Source: Shewanella oneidensis MR-1 | Lineage (GTDB): Bacteria; Pseudomonadota; Gammaproteobacteria; Enterobacterales; Shewanellaceae | NCBI RefSeq assembly: GCF_000146165.2 | Contig: NC_004347.2 | Location: 4,830,211-4,894,210, forward strand | Reading direction: 5' to 3' | Length of the DNA: 64,000 nt | Shown here: positions 46,367-55,868 of the stretch, one piece after another | Numbering within the stretch: the stretch's first letter is position 1 | Layout of the letters: each line of letters begins with the position of its first letter | Position numbers and translations under genes: made by a program | Notes under the pieces: model-generated | Told to the model about the DNA's origin: nothing | Databases searched by the model: none | What the model saw: only the letters and a program-made list of their open reading frames with translations

Positions 46367-47389
46367 ATGAATTCTCTTTGCCTGCTGAGGCTATCGGCTA
46401 TCGGTGACGTCTGTCATGCCGTGGCGATGGTGCAGGCCATTCAGCGCCAATATCCCCATTTAACGATCACTTGGGTGATAGGCAAACTTGAATATCAGTT
46501 ACTGAAGCACTTGCCCGGTATTGAGTTTGTGATTTTCGATAAATCCCAAGGCTGGCGTAGCTATTTTTATCTGCATAAGGCATTGAAAGGCCGTCGCTTT
46601 GATGTGCTGCTGCATATGCAAGTGGCGCTGCGTGCGACCTTGGCATCCCTCGCGATTTCGGCCAAAGTGCGGGTTGGTTTTGATCGTACCCGCGCCAAAG
46701 AAGGCCAATGGCTGGTCACTAATTATCGGGTTGAACCTTTAGCCCAGCCTCATGTGCTCGATGGCTTTATGGGTTTTGCCAAGGCGATTGGCGTAAGCGA
46801 TCTTACGCCCCAGTGGAATATTCCGGTGCCCAAGGCGGACACTGAGTTTGCCCAAAGCCATATTGCCGAGGGTGAAAAGGTGTTGATTATTTGCGCGGCC
46901 GCCAGCAAAGCTGAGCGCAATTGGTTGCCCAAGCGTTATGTCGCGGTGGCGCAGCATGCGATCAACAAAGGTTATCGGGTAATACTTTGCGGCGGCCCCA
47001 CCGCGCTCGAAAAAGCTTTAGCTGAACAAATTCTGCAGGCATGCCCGGCTAAACTCGATAATTTAGTCGGTAAAACCAGTTTGACTCAATTGCTTGCCCT
47101 GCTAAAACGCGCCAGTTTAGTGTTAGCGCCCGATACGGGCCCTGCGCATATGGCGGTCACACAAGGGACGCCTGTCATCGGTTTATATGCCCATTCTAAT
47201 CCTGGCCGCACCGGGCCTTACCTATCGCAGCAATATGTGGTGAGCGCCTATCAGGAGGCCATCGCCTCACAACAAAGCGGTGAGGTGAAATGGGGAACAC
47301 GCGCAAAGGGGGCTGATTTAATGGCGCTCATTAGTGTTGAAGCAGTGATAGATAAATTTGATCAGGTTATTCAGCAGACACACAGTTAA
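46367..47389 (+). CDS. Glycosyltransferase family 9 (heptosyltransferase-like)
   Basis: A 340-residue GT9 enzyme for LPS core assembly. The ATG at 46367 (MNSLCLLRLSAIGDVCHAVAM) is the family start and lies past an unneeded N-terminal extension. Motifs: DVLLHMQVALRATL, AAASKAERNWLPKRYVAVAQ and APDTGPAHMAVTQGTPVIGLYAHSNPGRTGPY. It would transfer ADP-heptose to Kdo or to another heptose in the cytoplasm. It most resembles the heptosyltransferase I type, but the acceptor is not certain. Divergent from kdkA. Confidence 0.88.
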   Translation: MNSLCLLRLSAIGDVCHAVAMVQAIQRQYPHLTITWVIGKLEYQLLKHLPGIEFVIFDKSQGWRSYFYLHKALKGRRFDVLLHMQVALRATLASLAISAKVRVGFDRTRAKEGQWLVTNYRVEPLAQPHVLDGFMGFAKAIGVSDLTPQWNIPVPKADTEFAQSHIAEGEKVLIICAAASKAERNWLPKRYVAVAQHAINKGYRVILCGGPTALEKALAEQILQACPAKLDNLVGKTSLTQLLALLKRASLVLAPDTGPAHMAVTQGTPVIGLYAHSNPGRTGPYLSQQYVVSAYQEAIASQQSGEVKWGTRAKGADLMALISVEAVIDKFDQVIQQTHS

Positions 47390-47441
47390 CCACTGTTAGC
47401 CTGTCACCCTGAGTTTTAGATTATCGTTTAGGAGAAAAATC

Positions 47442-48527
47442 ATGCGGATAGCCATAGCCATCGACAGTTTAGCGGGTGGTGGAGCCGAGAAGGTCATGAT
47501 TAACTTGGCAAAGCAGTTTATCAGCCTAGGGCATGAGCCGCATTTTTTGGTCATGGAAGATAATCGTTATTACGAAACCCCAGACAATTTACCTGTTCAT
47601 CAATGCTTTGCTGACAAAGATAAAGATTATGACCACTTCGGGCGCCTAGGGGCATCGGTCGATAAGTTACGGGCAAAGATTGCCGAGATTGAGTCCCGAG
47701 TCGGTAAGTTCGATCTGTTTTTATCCAATCTTGATAAAACCAATTTGATGATGACCAAAACCGGGGTGACACCACTCTATGTGATTGTGCATTCATCGGT
47801 TGAAGAAGAATTGAGTCGTCAGTTTAAGTTAGGCCCCTTCGCCTACTTCAAGAAACTGCGGGCGAAAAAGGCACTTAATGGCCAGCATTTGATCACTGTA
47901 TCCAATGGCATCGCTAAAGAGATTCAAGCTAAGGGGCGTTTGCACCCAGCATCAATGCGAACCATCTACAATCCATTTGAATTTAATGAAATTGTTGCTC
48001 AGTCACAGCAAGATAATCCGCAAATTCCTCAGGGTGACTATCTGATCCATGTGGGACGTTTTGCTAAGCAGAAGCGCCACGATGTGTTGTTTGAGGCTCT
48101 TAAACAGACCCAAAATCAGCTACCCGTAGTACTGTTATGTCATAACCATAAGAAGGCGATTAAAGCGGCAAAGAAATTCGGCATCGAGGAGCGCTTAATC
48201 ATTCCTGGATTCCAGAGTAATCCTTTTCCTTGGATCAAACGTGCGAAAGCACTGGTGCTGAGTTCCGATTTCGAAGGATTGCCGACGGTGTTAATCGAAT
48301 CCTTAGCCTGTGGCACACCAGTGGTCAGTACCGATTGTCCACACGGACCGAATGAGATTTTGACCGGAAATCTGGCTCCCTATCTTGTGCCCCGTCGTAA
48401 TCCTGCGGCCTTGGCGAAGATGATTGACGCCGTAGTCGCGCAGCCGCCATCCCTCGAAAATGTGGAGATTTTAGCTAAGGTGGATGCGACTGCGATTGCC
48501 GAACAATATCTAGCGCTAGCGAAATAA
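47442..48527 (+). CDS. Glycosyltransferase family 4
   Basis: A 361-residue GT4 enzyme starting MRIAIAIDSLAGGGAEKVMINLA. The retaining GT-B fold shows LIHVGRFAKQKRHDVLFEAL and the E-x7-E motif FEGLPTVLIESLACGTPVVSTD. It is clearly a paralogue of the minus-strand gene at 51123: both share the KKAxKxAKK, IxPGFQxNPxxWI and STDCPHGPNEILTG stretches. It likely adds a hexose to the LPS outer core. Donor and acceptor are unknown. It lies 53 bp past the GT9 gene in the same direction. Confidence 0.9.
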   Translation: MRIAIAIDSLAGGGAEKVMINLAKQFISLGHEPHFLVMEDNRYYETPDNLPVHQCFADKDKDYDHFGRLGASVDKLRAKIAEIESRVGKFDLFLSNLDKTNLMMTKTGVTPLYVIVHSSVEEELSRQFKLGPFAYFKKLRAKKALNGQHLITVSNGIAKEIQAKGRLHPASMRTIYNPFEFNEIVAQSQQDNPQIPQGDYLIHVGRFAKQKRHDVLFEALKQTQNQLPVVLLCHNHKKAIKAAKKFGIEERLIIPGFQSNPFPWIKRAKALVLSSDFEGLPTVLIESLACGTPVVSTDCPHGPNEILTGNLAPYLVPRRNPAALAKMIDAVVAQPPSLENVEILAKVDATAIAEQYLALAK

Positions 48528-48546
48528 TTTACCCGAGGAGAAAGCG

Positions 48547-49623
48547 GTGGAAGTGCGTAAATCAAGCAAAAGACGTTATTTGTTGTACATAGCACAGAAC
48601 TATTCCTATGCGATGCTCAGGCCGCTGCAGCAAGTGATTCTGGCGCGTGGCGATGAGGTATGTTGGTTCCTCGAAGGCCGTGAGGTCGACCCCAAATTCC
48701 TTAAAGCGGATGAAAAACGCTTACCCGATATCGATGCCGTTAAGGCGTGGAAACCCGATGCTGTGTTCGTGCCGGGTAACGTGGTGCCAAGTTTTATCCC
48801 TGGGGTAAAAGTAGGGGTGTTCCACGGTTTTAACGCGGGCAAAATGAATCATAAGGGGCGAGAAGATCACTTCGAAATCCGCGATTGCTTTGACCTGTAT
48901 TGCACCCAAGGGCCGGCGACGACGCTACCTTTCCTTGAGCTAGAGAAAAAATTCGGCACCTTTACCGTAGCCGAAACGGGCTGGCCAGCGCTCGATCCTT
49001 TATTTATTGAAAATAAAGACAATCCTTACATTAAGCCCGATGATCCACGGCCAGTAGTGCTGTTTTGCTCGACATTCTCCCCCAGTCTGACCTGTGCGCC
49101 TGAGGTATTCGAGCAGATAAAAGCCCTGTCGCAAAAGAGCCAGTGGCGCTGGTTAGTACAATTCCATCCTAAGATGAAGCCAAGTATTGTTGAGCAATAT
49201 AAGACTCTCGAAAATGAAAATCTCCAGTTTGTGGAAACCGACAACGTGATCCCGCTTCTGCAGGCAGGAGATGTGATGCTCTGCGATACCTCGTCGATTT
49301 TATTGATGTTTTTAATGCAGCGTAAGCCTGTAGTGACCTTTAAAAATCAGTCACCGAAGGCGCATTTAATCGATATTAACCGAGTCGAAGAGATTGAACC
49401 TGCAATCACTAGAGCGCTCAGCCGCACCGATGATTTGATGGCGCATATCCATGATTATTGTAATCAAATCCACCCTACGGGAGATGGTCAGTCGAGCCAG
49501 CGTGTACTCGCGGCGACCGATGCTCTGATCGATAAGGGAACCGCTTGGCTTAAACCTAAGCCATTGAACCTACTGCGACACTTTAAAATGCGCCGCAAGT
49601 TAGGCTATTGGAAATTGTTTTAA
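48547..49623 (+). CDS. CDP-glycerol glycerophosphotransferase-like protein
   Basis: A 358-residue protein that starts with GTG at 48547 behind CCGAGGAG. The region VPGNVVPSFIPGVKVGVFHGFNAGK, followed by DLYCTQGPATTLPFLE and later QFHPKMKPSIVEQYK and DVMLCDTSSILLMFLMQRKPVVTF, matches the CDP-glycerol:glycerophosphotransferase/TagB superfamily. In Gram-negative LPS loci such genes often modify the core or surface glycan. The exact substrate is not readable. It is the last plus-strand gene of the block, with a terminator right after. Confidence 0.82.
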   Translation: MEVRKSSKRRYLLYIAQNYSYAMLRPLQQVILARGDEVCWFLEGREVDPKFLKADEKRLPDIDAVKAWKPDAVFVPGNVVPSFIPGVKVGVFHGFNAGKMNHKGREDHFEIRDCFDLYCTQGPATTLPFLELEKKFGTFTVAETGWPALDPLFIENKDNPYIKPDDPRPVVLFCSTFSPSLTCAPEVFEQIKALSQKSQWRWLVQFHPKMKPSIVEQYKTLENENLQFVETDNVIPLLQAGDVMLCDTSSILLMFLMQRKPVVTFKNQSPKAHLIDINRVEEIEPAITRALSRTDDLMAHIHDYCNQIHPTGDGQSSQRVLAATDALIDKGTAWLKPKPLNLLRHFKMRRKLGYWKLF

Positions 49624-49631
49624 GAAAAAGT

Positions 49632-49660
49632 AAGGCCGACATAGTGTCGGCCTTGTTTTT
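49632..49660. terminator. Bidirectional terminator
   Basis: AAGGCCGACA-TAG-TGTCGGCCTT, a perfect 10-bp stem, is followed by GTTTTT on the plus strand. On the minus strand the tail ACTTTTTC is also T-rich. It separates convergent genes. Confidence 0.85.
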
Positions 49661-50837
49661 AGCTTTGCGCTTTAGTCTCTTCGACCAGCTTAAAGATAAT
49701 TTCTTGCATGTTTTTCTGAAAATCTTCAATGCTGTGGTTAGCTTTGATGTAGTTAACCGCTTTTAGCGCCAGCTCTCGGCGTAGCGGCTCGTTTTCCATC
49801 AAATGGCGGATACCGTCGACAAAGAGTGGGACTTTATCGAAACCATCCCCTAATACCGTGCCGGTAAATACTCCAAATTGGCTGGTGAGTTCATCTGGAT
49901 CACGACAGCTCACGAGCAGCGTTCCGTAGGATAGGGCTTCCAAAAACGAAATTGGTAGTGCCTCGTGGATTGAGGTGTTCACTAAAATTTTAGCGTCCTT
50001 AATCAACTGTGCTTTTTTCTCGCCCTCAACATGTCCTACAAAGTGTAAGTTAGGAATATCAAGGTAGTTATTCATGATGGATTGGTTTTTCTTGGACTGT
50101 CTGAAGGATTGACCAAGCATGAAAAACTCATATTCTGGCATCAGTTTGGCAATCTCACAGAACAACCAGCCACGCTTAACCGACTCGATACGGCCGAGGA
50201 AGATAATGTGATTTTTCTTCAGATGGGTTTCGACATCGAAGCTGTGATCGATTTCGATAGGATTAGGTAAGTATTTGATCTCGGTTTTATCGTCGAGGTT
50301 GTAAAGATCCCGCGCTTTTCTATCGAGAAAACGTGCTTGAGAAATAAAGGAAACTTTACCCGCGGCCCATAGGTCGTGGACAAACTGATAAATGTTGCTA
50401 TCCCAATAACTTTTCTCAGGAAAAAGTTTTACGGTATTAATCTCGTCCCACTCGTAATCGGGGCGCGGATCTTGAACCCAGAACAACAGTTTTTTATCGA
50501 TATTTGGGATTGTTTTAAGAATTCGATAGGAATGTGTCGTCATTTCGATGGATAAGAAAAGATCATAGTTTTTCTTTTTTAAGAATCTAATATTAAGAAA
50601 ATCCATAAACTTAGCAGCAAGACGATACACTTTGATACCATCAATCATATAACGACGAGGAATTAAGCGCTGTTTACTACAATCTTTCTTTATCAGTACT
50701 TCTACTTCAATATTCTCATTGGGTAAGTGTTTGGCGATCAGATGACGGGCAAGAAAGCCGTATCCACCGTACACTGTACCTGTACCTGTACCACCAAAAT
50801 ATTCATCGACTAATAAAGCGACCTTTAGTTTACCCAT
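49659..50837 (-). CDS. Glycosyltransferase family 4 (divergent)
   Basis: A 392-residue GT-B enzyme. The ATG at 50837 (MGKLKVALLVDEYFGG) is preferred for its GGGG ribosome binding site over an in-frame ATG 10 codons earlier. The donor-binding half has IIFLGRIESVKRGWLFCEIA, LVNTSIHEALPISFLEAL and SYGTLLVSCRDPDELTSQFG. It is not closely related to the paralogous pair at 47442 and 51123. The coding region and the upstream 285 bp (50838-51122) are visibly AT-rich, suggesting acquisition by transfer. Target sugar unknown. Confidence 0.85.
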   Translation of the reverse strand: MGKLKVALLVDEYFGGTGTGTVYGGYGFLARHLIAKHLPNENIEVEVLIKKDCSKQRLIPRRYMIDGIKVYRLAAKFMDFLNIRFLKKKNYDLFLSIEMTTHSYRILKTIPNIDKKLLFWVQDPRPDYEWDEINTVKLFPEKSYWDSNIYQFVHDLWAAGKVSFISQARFLDRKARDLYNLDDKTEIKYLPNPIEIDHSFDVETHLKKNHIIFLGRIESVKRGWLFCEIAKLMPEYEFFMLGQSFRQSKKNQSIMNNYLDIPNLHFVGHVEGEKKAQLIKDAKILVNTSIHEALPISFLEALSYGTLLVSCRDPDELTSQFGVFTGTVLGDGFDKVPLFVDGIRHLMENEPLRRELALKAVNYIKANHSIEDFQKNMQEIIFKLVEETKAQS

Positions 50838-51122
50838 AATTACCCCAAAAATACTCACAAAGTCCATTTGTGAGACAAATTTATTCGAAGACGAGTATTT
50901 TGAGGTTTTTAATTCTGCTGATCAATTAAATAATTATTTTATTAATACAGAACGGAGTTTTATATAGCTAGTTTTTTTAAATGTGTTTAATTTGTATCAG
51001 TTTAATAAAAGCATTAGGGTGATTAATTGAATCAAAAACATAATTGATACAATTGTTATGTAAAAATTTAATGCGCACCCACTCTGTATCAATTTGTTGC
51101 GACTTTAATTAAAAATGGTAAT

Positions 51123-52193
51123 TTATTGCGCTAAGTTAATATATTGAGCGGCAATATATTGGCTGTCTACTGCCTTTAATATTTCTAGATTGTCTAAAGC
51201 AGGTGGTGAGGCTAAGCACTCTAGTGCCTTTTGCGCCAGCAGCGCGGGTTGGCGAACGGGGACGAGATATTGTGCTAAATGCCCTGTGAGAATTTCATTG
51301 GGCCCGTGTGGGCAATCAGTACTGACGACAGGCGTACCACAGGCTAAAGACTCAATTACAACGGTCGGTAAGCCTTCAAAATCTGAGCTGAGTAACATCA
51401 ACTCGGCTTTGGCAATCCAGGCGTAGGGATTGTGTTGAAACCCTGGAGTGATGATTCTGTGTTCGACACCGTATTTCTTGGCCAGTTTGCGTGCCTTCTT
51501 GGGGCGGTTGCACAGCAGGACAAGCTTAGGGGCTGTTGGCATATCCCTAAGTGCCTTAAACAAAATATCGTGGCGCTTTTGCCGTGTCACGCGGCCGACA
51601 TGGATCATATAAGGCACGTTTGGGATTTCGGCAATAACTTCCTGAGTCTTCTTGCGGATTTCCTCTAATCTAAAGGGATTGTAGATTGTCTGGACGCTTT
51701 GCGGCTTGAGCCAAGAAGTGGCTCTTAGTTCGTCTGCAATACCATTCGAAACTGTGATGATTTTTTTGCCTATCAGTGCCTTGGCTTTTTTCCAGCGGCG
51801 CCAGAAATGCACTGGACCGCGCTTTAATTCCATCAATAGCTCTTGCTTAAGGGCGCAATGGCAAAAGTAGTAGCAGGGTTCGAAGTCGCAACCCGATACA
51901 ACTACATCGCAGTCGGTCGAGTTACTTAAAAATAGCGAGAACTTACCTGATTGTTCCGCTTCGGCCACCTTGGCCTTCAGGTGTTGTCTTTGTTCCTGTA
52001 GGCTTGGCTTTTGGCCGGCGTCATACAGGTAATGAATCGTCACATTTTCTGGCGGCATAAAATCTCCCTCTTTATGGAACACAAAGAGGTGAACATCTTG
52101 CCCGGCTTCCTGCAGCACTTCGGCCTGAGATAAGGCAATTTTGACCGTGCCATTCGAGAAAAAGTTATGGCAAAAAATGGCGATTTTTTTCAT
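51123..52193 (-). CDS. Glycosyltransferase family 4 (paralogue of 47442)
   Basis: A 356-residue GT4 enzyme. The frame is open to 52292, but the ATG at 52193 (MKKIAIFCHNFFSNGTVKIAL) begins the conserved N-terminal fold. Motifs: MIHVGRVTRQKRHDILFKAL, LCNRPKKARKLAKKYG, TPGFQHNPYAWI and FEGLPTVVIESLACGTPVVSTD. It is related along its length to the plus-strand gene at 47442, so the two probably arose by duplication with inversion. Role in LPS core or capsule is inferred from place. Confidence 0.88.
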   Translation of the reverse strand: MKKIAIFCHNFFSNGTVKIALSQAEVLQEAGQDVHLFVFHKEGDFMPPENVTIHYLYDAGQKPSLQEQRQHLKAKVAEAEQSGKFSLFLSNSTDCDVVVSGCDFEPCYYFCHCALKQELLMELKRGPVHFWRRWKKAKALIGKKIITVSNGIADELRATSWLKPQSVQTIYNPFRLEEIRKKTQEVIAEIPNVPYMIHVGRVTRQKRHDILFKALRDMPTAPKLVLLCNRPKKARKLAKKYGVEHRIITPGFQHNPYAWIAKAELMLLSSDFEGLPTVVIESLACGTPVVSTDCPHGPNEILTGHLAQYLVPVRQPALLAQKALECLASPPALDNLEILKAVDSQYIAAQYINLAQ

Positions 52194-52435
52194 ATAAGTG
52201 CTCTGATTACGTGGACTTAATCGGTTGCAGTATGGTTTTAATCCTCCTCGGTTGGATGAAAACCATTGCCTACTTAATCCAATATATTGCAAGTCGGTAT
52301 TATATCAGTTCATGCCTTTACATGGGCTTAATCCGAGGAATTCTTGCCAGTATTTCAATTTTTAATGGGATTTTTGGTGGTTTTTATCTGGAAGATTCAC
52401 TCAAGTGGCTAAAACGAGTAGACTGGTGGCAATGA

Positions 52436-52960
<525 letters not shown>

Positions 52961-53025
52961 TTAGGCTTAACTTTTTTCGTGAAACTATGGGGTATTGCCC
53001 TCACTGTGATAATGAAAAGGATTTT

Positions 53026-54510
53026 ATGAAGGATGTTATGAAGGCTTTTTTGACCCCGACTCTCCTCGCAGCTAGCGTTGCATCTGGTTTATGGTTTTCA
53101 TCGACGGTTGCTGCCGCTCCTTGGGTGGATGCCTCTGACATTTATTTAAGAGCTGATATTCAAGCACTTGCCGATGCTGGTGTGATCCGTGTGCCTGTGA
53201 ATACCTTTCCATTAATGTGGTCAGGAATTGGTGGCGATTTAGCAAAAGTAGAGCCTGAATTGCTTTCTCCCAGATTAGTGCAAGCCTTTGCTCGGGTTAA
53301 TTTTTACTATCAAAACGCCGTCGATAATCGCGGCAATGCGAGGGTTAAAGTCTCGGGCGCGACCGATCCGGCTCGTTTTCAGCATTATGGCTCCGACTAT
53401 CGTGAAAAGGGTGAGGTTAAAGCTTCCTACGAATATTTAGGCTCGCGTGTGGCCTATAAAACCACGGTTGCAGAAACTTACGATCCGCAAGATAACAAAA
53501 ACTTCCGCCTCGATGAGTCTTATTTCGCGGTGATCATGGGCAACTGGATTGCGACTTTAGGTACGGTGGAGCAATGGTGGGGCCCAGGATTTGATTCATC
53601 ACTCCATCGCTCAAATAATGCGCGCCCGATGCAGTCACTATCACTCAGCCGCAATAATGCCGCCGCCTTTGAAACCCCATGGTTAGCTTGGATTGGGCCT
53701 TGGGCCTTCAAGACCGGTTTTAGCATGGCAGAAAAAGAGCGCGCTGTGCCAAAAACAGCTGAATGGGATATGCGCTTTACTGCCAAACCGATTAAACAAC
53801 TAGAGGTTGGTCTGTCTTGGTCGACACTCTTTTGCGGTGAAGGGCAAAATTGCGACTTCGATTCCTGGTGGGATTCTGTGGCTGGCAATGCTGTTTGTAT
53901 CGACGGTTCAGATTCTTGTCTTGCTGAGCAGCGCCGTGACGCGGGCCATAAAACCCAAAGCATCGATTTACGCTATGCCGACACTTGGCAGGATATTCCC
54001 GTCGGTTTGTATCTCGAGCATAGCTGCGAAAATGGTAGCGATTGTGGCTCGCTTTGGGGCATCGATAGCCATTTCGGTACAGCGGGTAAACAGTTCAAGC
54101 TGTTTATGGAGTATTCAGACACCTTTGTTGAATGTGGTGGCAAGGCAAATTGCTTCTATGAAGATCCTGTCTATTTAAGTGGAGCGCGTTACTACGGCAG
54201 AGCCTTAGGCTCGACCTATGATAGTGATGCTCAAGTCTTTGTATTGGGTTTGGTAGGTCAGTTCCATAACAGCCGTGGATTCACTTCGTTATTACGTTAT
54301 GCCAAATTAAATAAAGATGGCACTAATGTGGCGACGACTTGGGCTCCACAGCCACCGAAGGAAGATTTGTTGATGCTGGAGCTTTCCTACCGTATGCCCG
54401 TTTGGAAGGGTATGTGGAGTGTAGGTGGCACAGTGTCGAGATCAGAATTTGAGGTACAAGATAACGATACCAACGCAACCTTCTTTAGCAGTTTTGAATA
54501 TCGTTTTTAA
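53026..54510 (+). CDS. Wzi-like outer-membrane capsule assembly protein
   Basis: A 494-residue exported protein. The ATG at 53026 follows AAAAGGA; it starts a signal peptide (cleavage near AAAAPW). The Wzi-like pattern includes DASDIYLRADIQALADAGVI and WSGIGGDL, then FYYQNAVDNRG, GNWIATLGTVEQWWGPGFDSSL, and a beta-barrel end VQDNDTNATFFSSFEYRF with terminal Phe, typical of outer-membrane barrels. Two cysteine-containing extracellular-loop segments (GEGQNCDF and SCENGSDCG) are unusual. Family members help attach capsule to the surface. No capsule polymerase or export genes are in the window. Confidence 0.87.
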   Translation: MKDVMKAFLTPTLLAASVASGLWFSSTVAAAPWVDASDIYLRADIQALADAGVIRVPVNTFPLMWSGIGGDLAKVEPELLSPRLVQAFARVNFYYQNAVDNRGNARVKVSGATDPARFQHYGSDYREKGEVKASYEYLGSRVAYKTTVAETYDPQDNKNFRLDESYFAVIMGNWIATLGTVEQWWGPGFDSSLHRSNNARPMQSLSLSRNNAAAFETPWLAWIGPWAFKTGFSMAEKERAVPKTAEWDMRFTAKPIKQLEVGLSWSTLFCGEGQNCDFDSWWDSVAGNAVCIDGSDSCLAEQRRDAGHKTQSIDLRYADTWQDIPVGLYLEHSCENGSDCGSLWGIDSHFGTAGKQFKLFMEYSDTFVECGGKANCFYEDPVYLSGARYYGRALGSTYDSDAQVFVLGLVGQFHNSRGFTSLLRYAKLNKDGTNVATTWAPQPPKEDLLMLELSYRMPVWKGMWSVGGTVSRSEFEVQDNDTNATFFSSFEYRF

Positions 54511-54528
54511 GTTTTTATTTTTATAAAC

Positions 54529-54556
54529 AAAGGCCTGCTAAAACGCAGGCCTTTTT
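54529..54556 (+). terminator. Rho-independent terminator of the Wzi-like gene
   Basis: AAAGGCCTGC-TAAAAC-GCAGGCCTTT, a perfect 10-bp stem, runs into a short T-run (TTTTT overlapping the stem end). Confidence 0.85.
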
Positions 54557-54570
54557 ATGTCTTAAAGTAA

Positions 54571-54840
54571 TTATACCAATCACATTAAATATCTAATCAG
54601 TTCAGAGCCTCACAGGCATCTCAATCCAAGGCGCATTGACGAAGAAATGGTTATTCCCTTTTAAGTCAATGTAACACGGGAGTGAGATGCCTGTGAGGCT
54701 CCCGAAGGGCGGGGTTGAACGGGCTTTATACTGCGTTTAAGGCTTTCGACAGAGCGCCACTATGCCTTCAAGCCTTCGCCTTGTCTAAAGCCCGTTTAAC
54801 TCCCGCTGAATGAACAGATATTTAATACGATTGGTATTAT
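54571..54840. mobile_element. MITE-like palindromic repeat element
   Basis: About 270 bp bounded by imperfect inverted ends: left TTATACCAATCACATTAAAT, and the right end reads ATAATACCAATCGTATTAAA on the minus strand. Inside, GCCTCACAGGCATCTCA (54606-54622) has a perfect inverted copy TGAGATGCCTGTGAGGC. No open frame of interest. The right end carries the TAA stop of the epimerase gene. A related sequence (CGACAGAGCGCC) recurs in the element at 58686. Confidence 0.75.
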
Positions 54841-55844
54841 TGCGCGTAAAAATTGCGGTACCAATCCACAAATTTTGCCACGCCAGTATCAATATCAACT
54901 TGGGATTTGTATCCCACGGCCTTAAATAGATCTTCGGTATCGGCCCATGTGGCATGCACATCGCCGGGCTGCATGGGTAAAAATTGCTTTTTCGCCTCGA
55001 TGCCTAGCGCGCGCTCGAGTGCGGTAATAAAGTCGAGCAATTGCACTGGGCTGCCATTACCTATGTTGAATACGCGATAGGGCGCGCTGCTGTTGGCTGG
55101 CGTCCCCGTTTCAACACGCCAGTCTGGAGTTGGACTGGGTGGCTTGTCTTGTACCCGAATAATGCCCTCAACGATATCATCGATATAGGTAAAATCACGG
55201 CTAAGATCGCCATGGTTATACACATCAATCGTTTCACCGGCGAGAATCGCTTTGGTAAATTTAAACAAGGCCATATCGGGTCGCCCCCAAGGGCCATACA
55301 CGGTGAAAAAGCGTAAACCTGTTGTGGGTAGCTGGTACAAATGCGAGTAAGTGTGCGACATCAATTCGTTAGCTTTTTTGGTTGCCGCGTAGAGGGAAAT
55401 CGGATGATCGACGCTGTCCTCGGTCGAAAACGGCATTTTTTGATTCAATCCATAAACCGAAGACGAAGAAGCATACACAAGGTGTTCAATCTTATGGTGG
55501 CGACAACCTTCTAAAATTGTAAGGTGACCGACAAGATTGCTATCGGCATAAGCAAGGGGGTTATCTAGGGAGTAGCGCACTCCGGCTTGCGCGGCAAGAT
55601 GGATAACCCGTTGAAAGCCCTGTTGTGCAAACAGTTTTGCGATGCCTTCTCTATCGGCGAGATCCAGTTTGATAAAATGAAAGTTGCTTAATGCTTCGAG
55701 CGGTGCGAGTCGAGCTAACTTGAGCGCCACATCATAGTAGTCATTGAGATTATCAATACCGACCACCTCATGGCCCATTGCGCAGAGGCGCTTACTGACG
55801 TTGGCGCCGATAAACCCTGCCGCGCCTGTGACTAAGTATTTCAT
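54837..55844 (-). CDS. NAD-dependent UDP-sugar epimerase (UDP-glucuronate 4-epimerase-like)
   Basis: A 335-residue short-chain dehydrogenase/reductase. NAD-binding MKYLVTGAAGFIGANVSKRL, catalytic YAATKKANE (Tyr-x3-Lys), the GLRFFTVYGPWGRPDMALF stretch and RDFTYIDDIVEGI are typical of UDP-glucuronate 4-epimerases (GalA-forming, CapI/WbpP-related). It should interconvert UDP-GlcA and UDP-GalA. It is 24 bp downstream of the UDP-glucose dehydrogenase gene on the same strand, which supplies its substrate. The stop codon falls inside a repeat-element end. Confidence 0.88.
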   Translation of the reverse strand: MKYLVTGAAGFIGANVSKRLCAMGHEVVGIDNLNDYYDVALKLARLAPLEALSNFHFIKLDLADREGIAKLFAQQGFQRVIHLAAQAGVRYSLDNPLAYADSNLVGHLTILEGCRHHKIEHLVYASSSSVYGLNQKMPFSTEDSVDHPISLYAATKKANELMSHTYSHLYQLPTTGLRFFTVYGPWGRPDMALFKFTKAILAGETIDVYNHGDLSRDFTYIDDIVEGIIRVQDKPPSPTPDWRVETGTPANSSAPYRVFNIGNGSPVQLLDFITALERALGIEAKKQFLPMQPGDVHATWADTEDLFKAVGYKSQVDIDTGVAKFVDWYRNFYAQ

Positions 55845-55868
55845 GGTAAACCTTGGTGTTGGGGACGC

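Noticed and set aside
52211..52435. 74-codon plus-strand frame with hydrophobic product before coaD
   Set aside because: GTG start without a ribosome binding site, overlaps the upstream region of the divergent glycosyltransferase, and no recognisable family.
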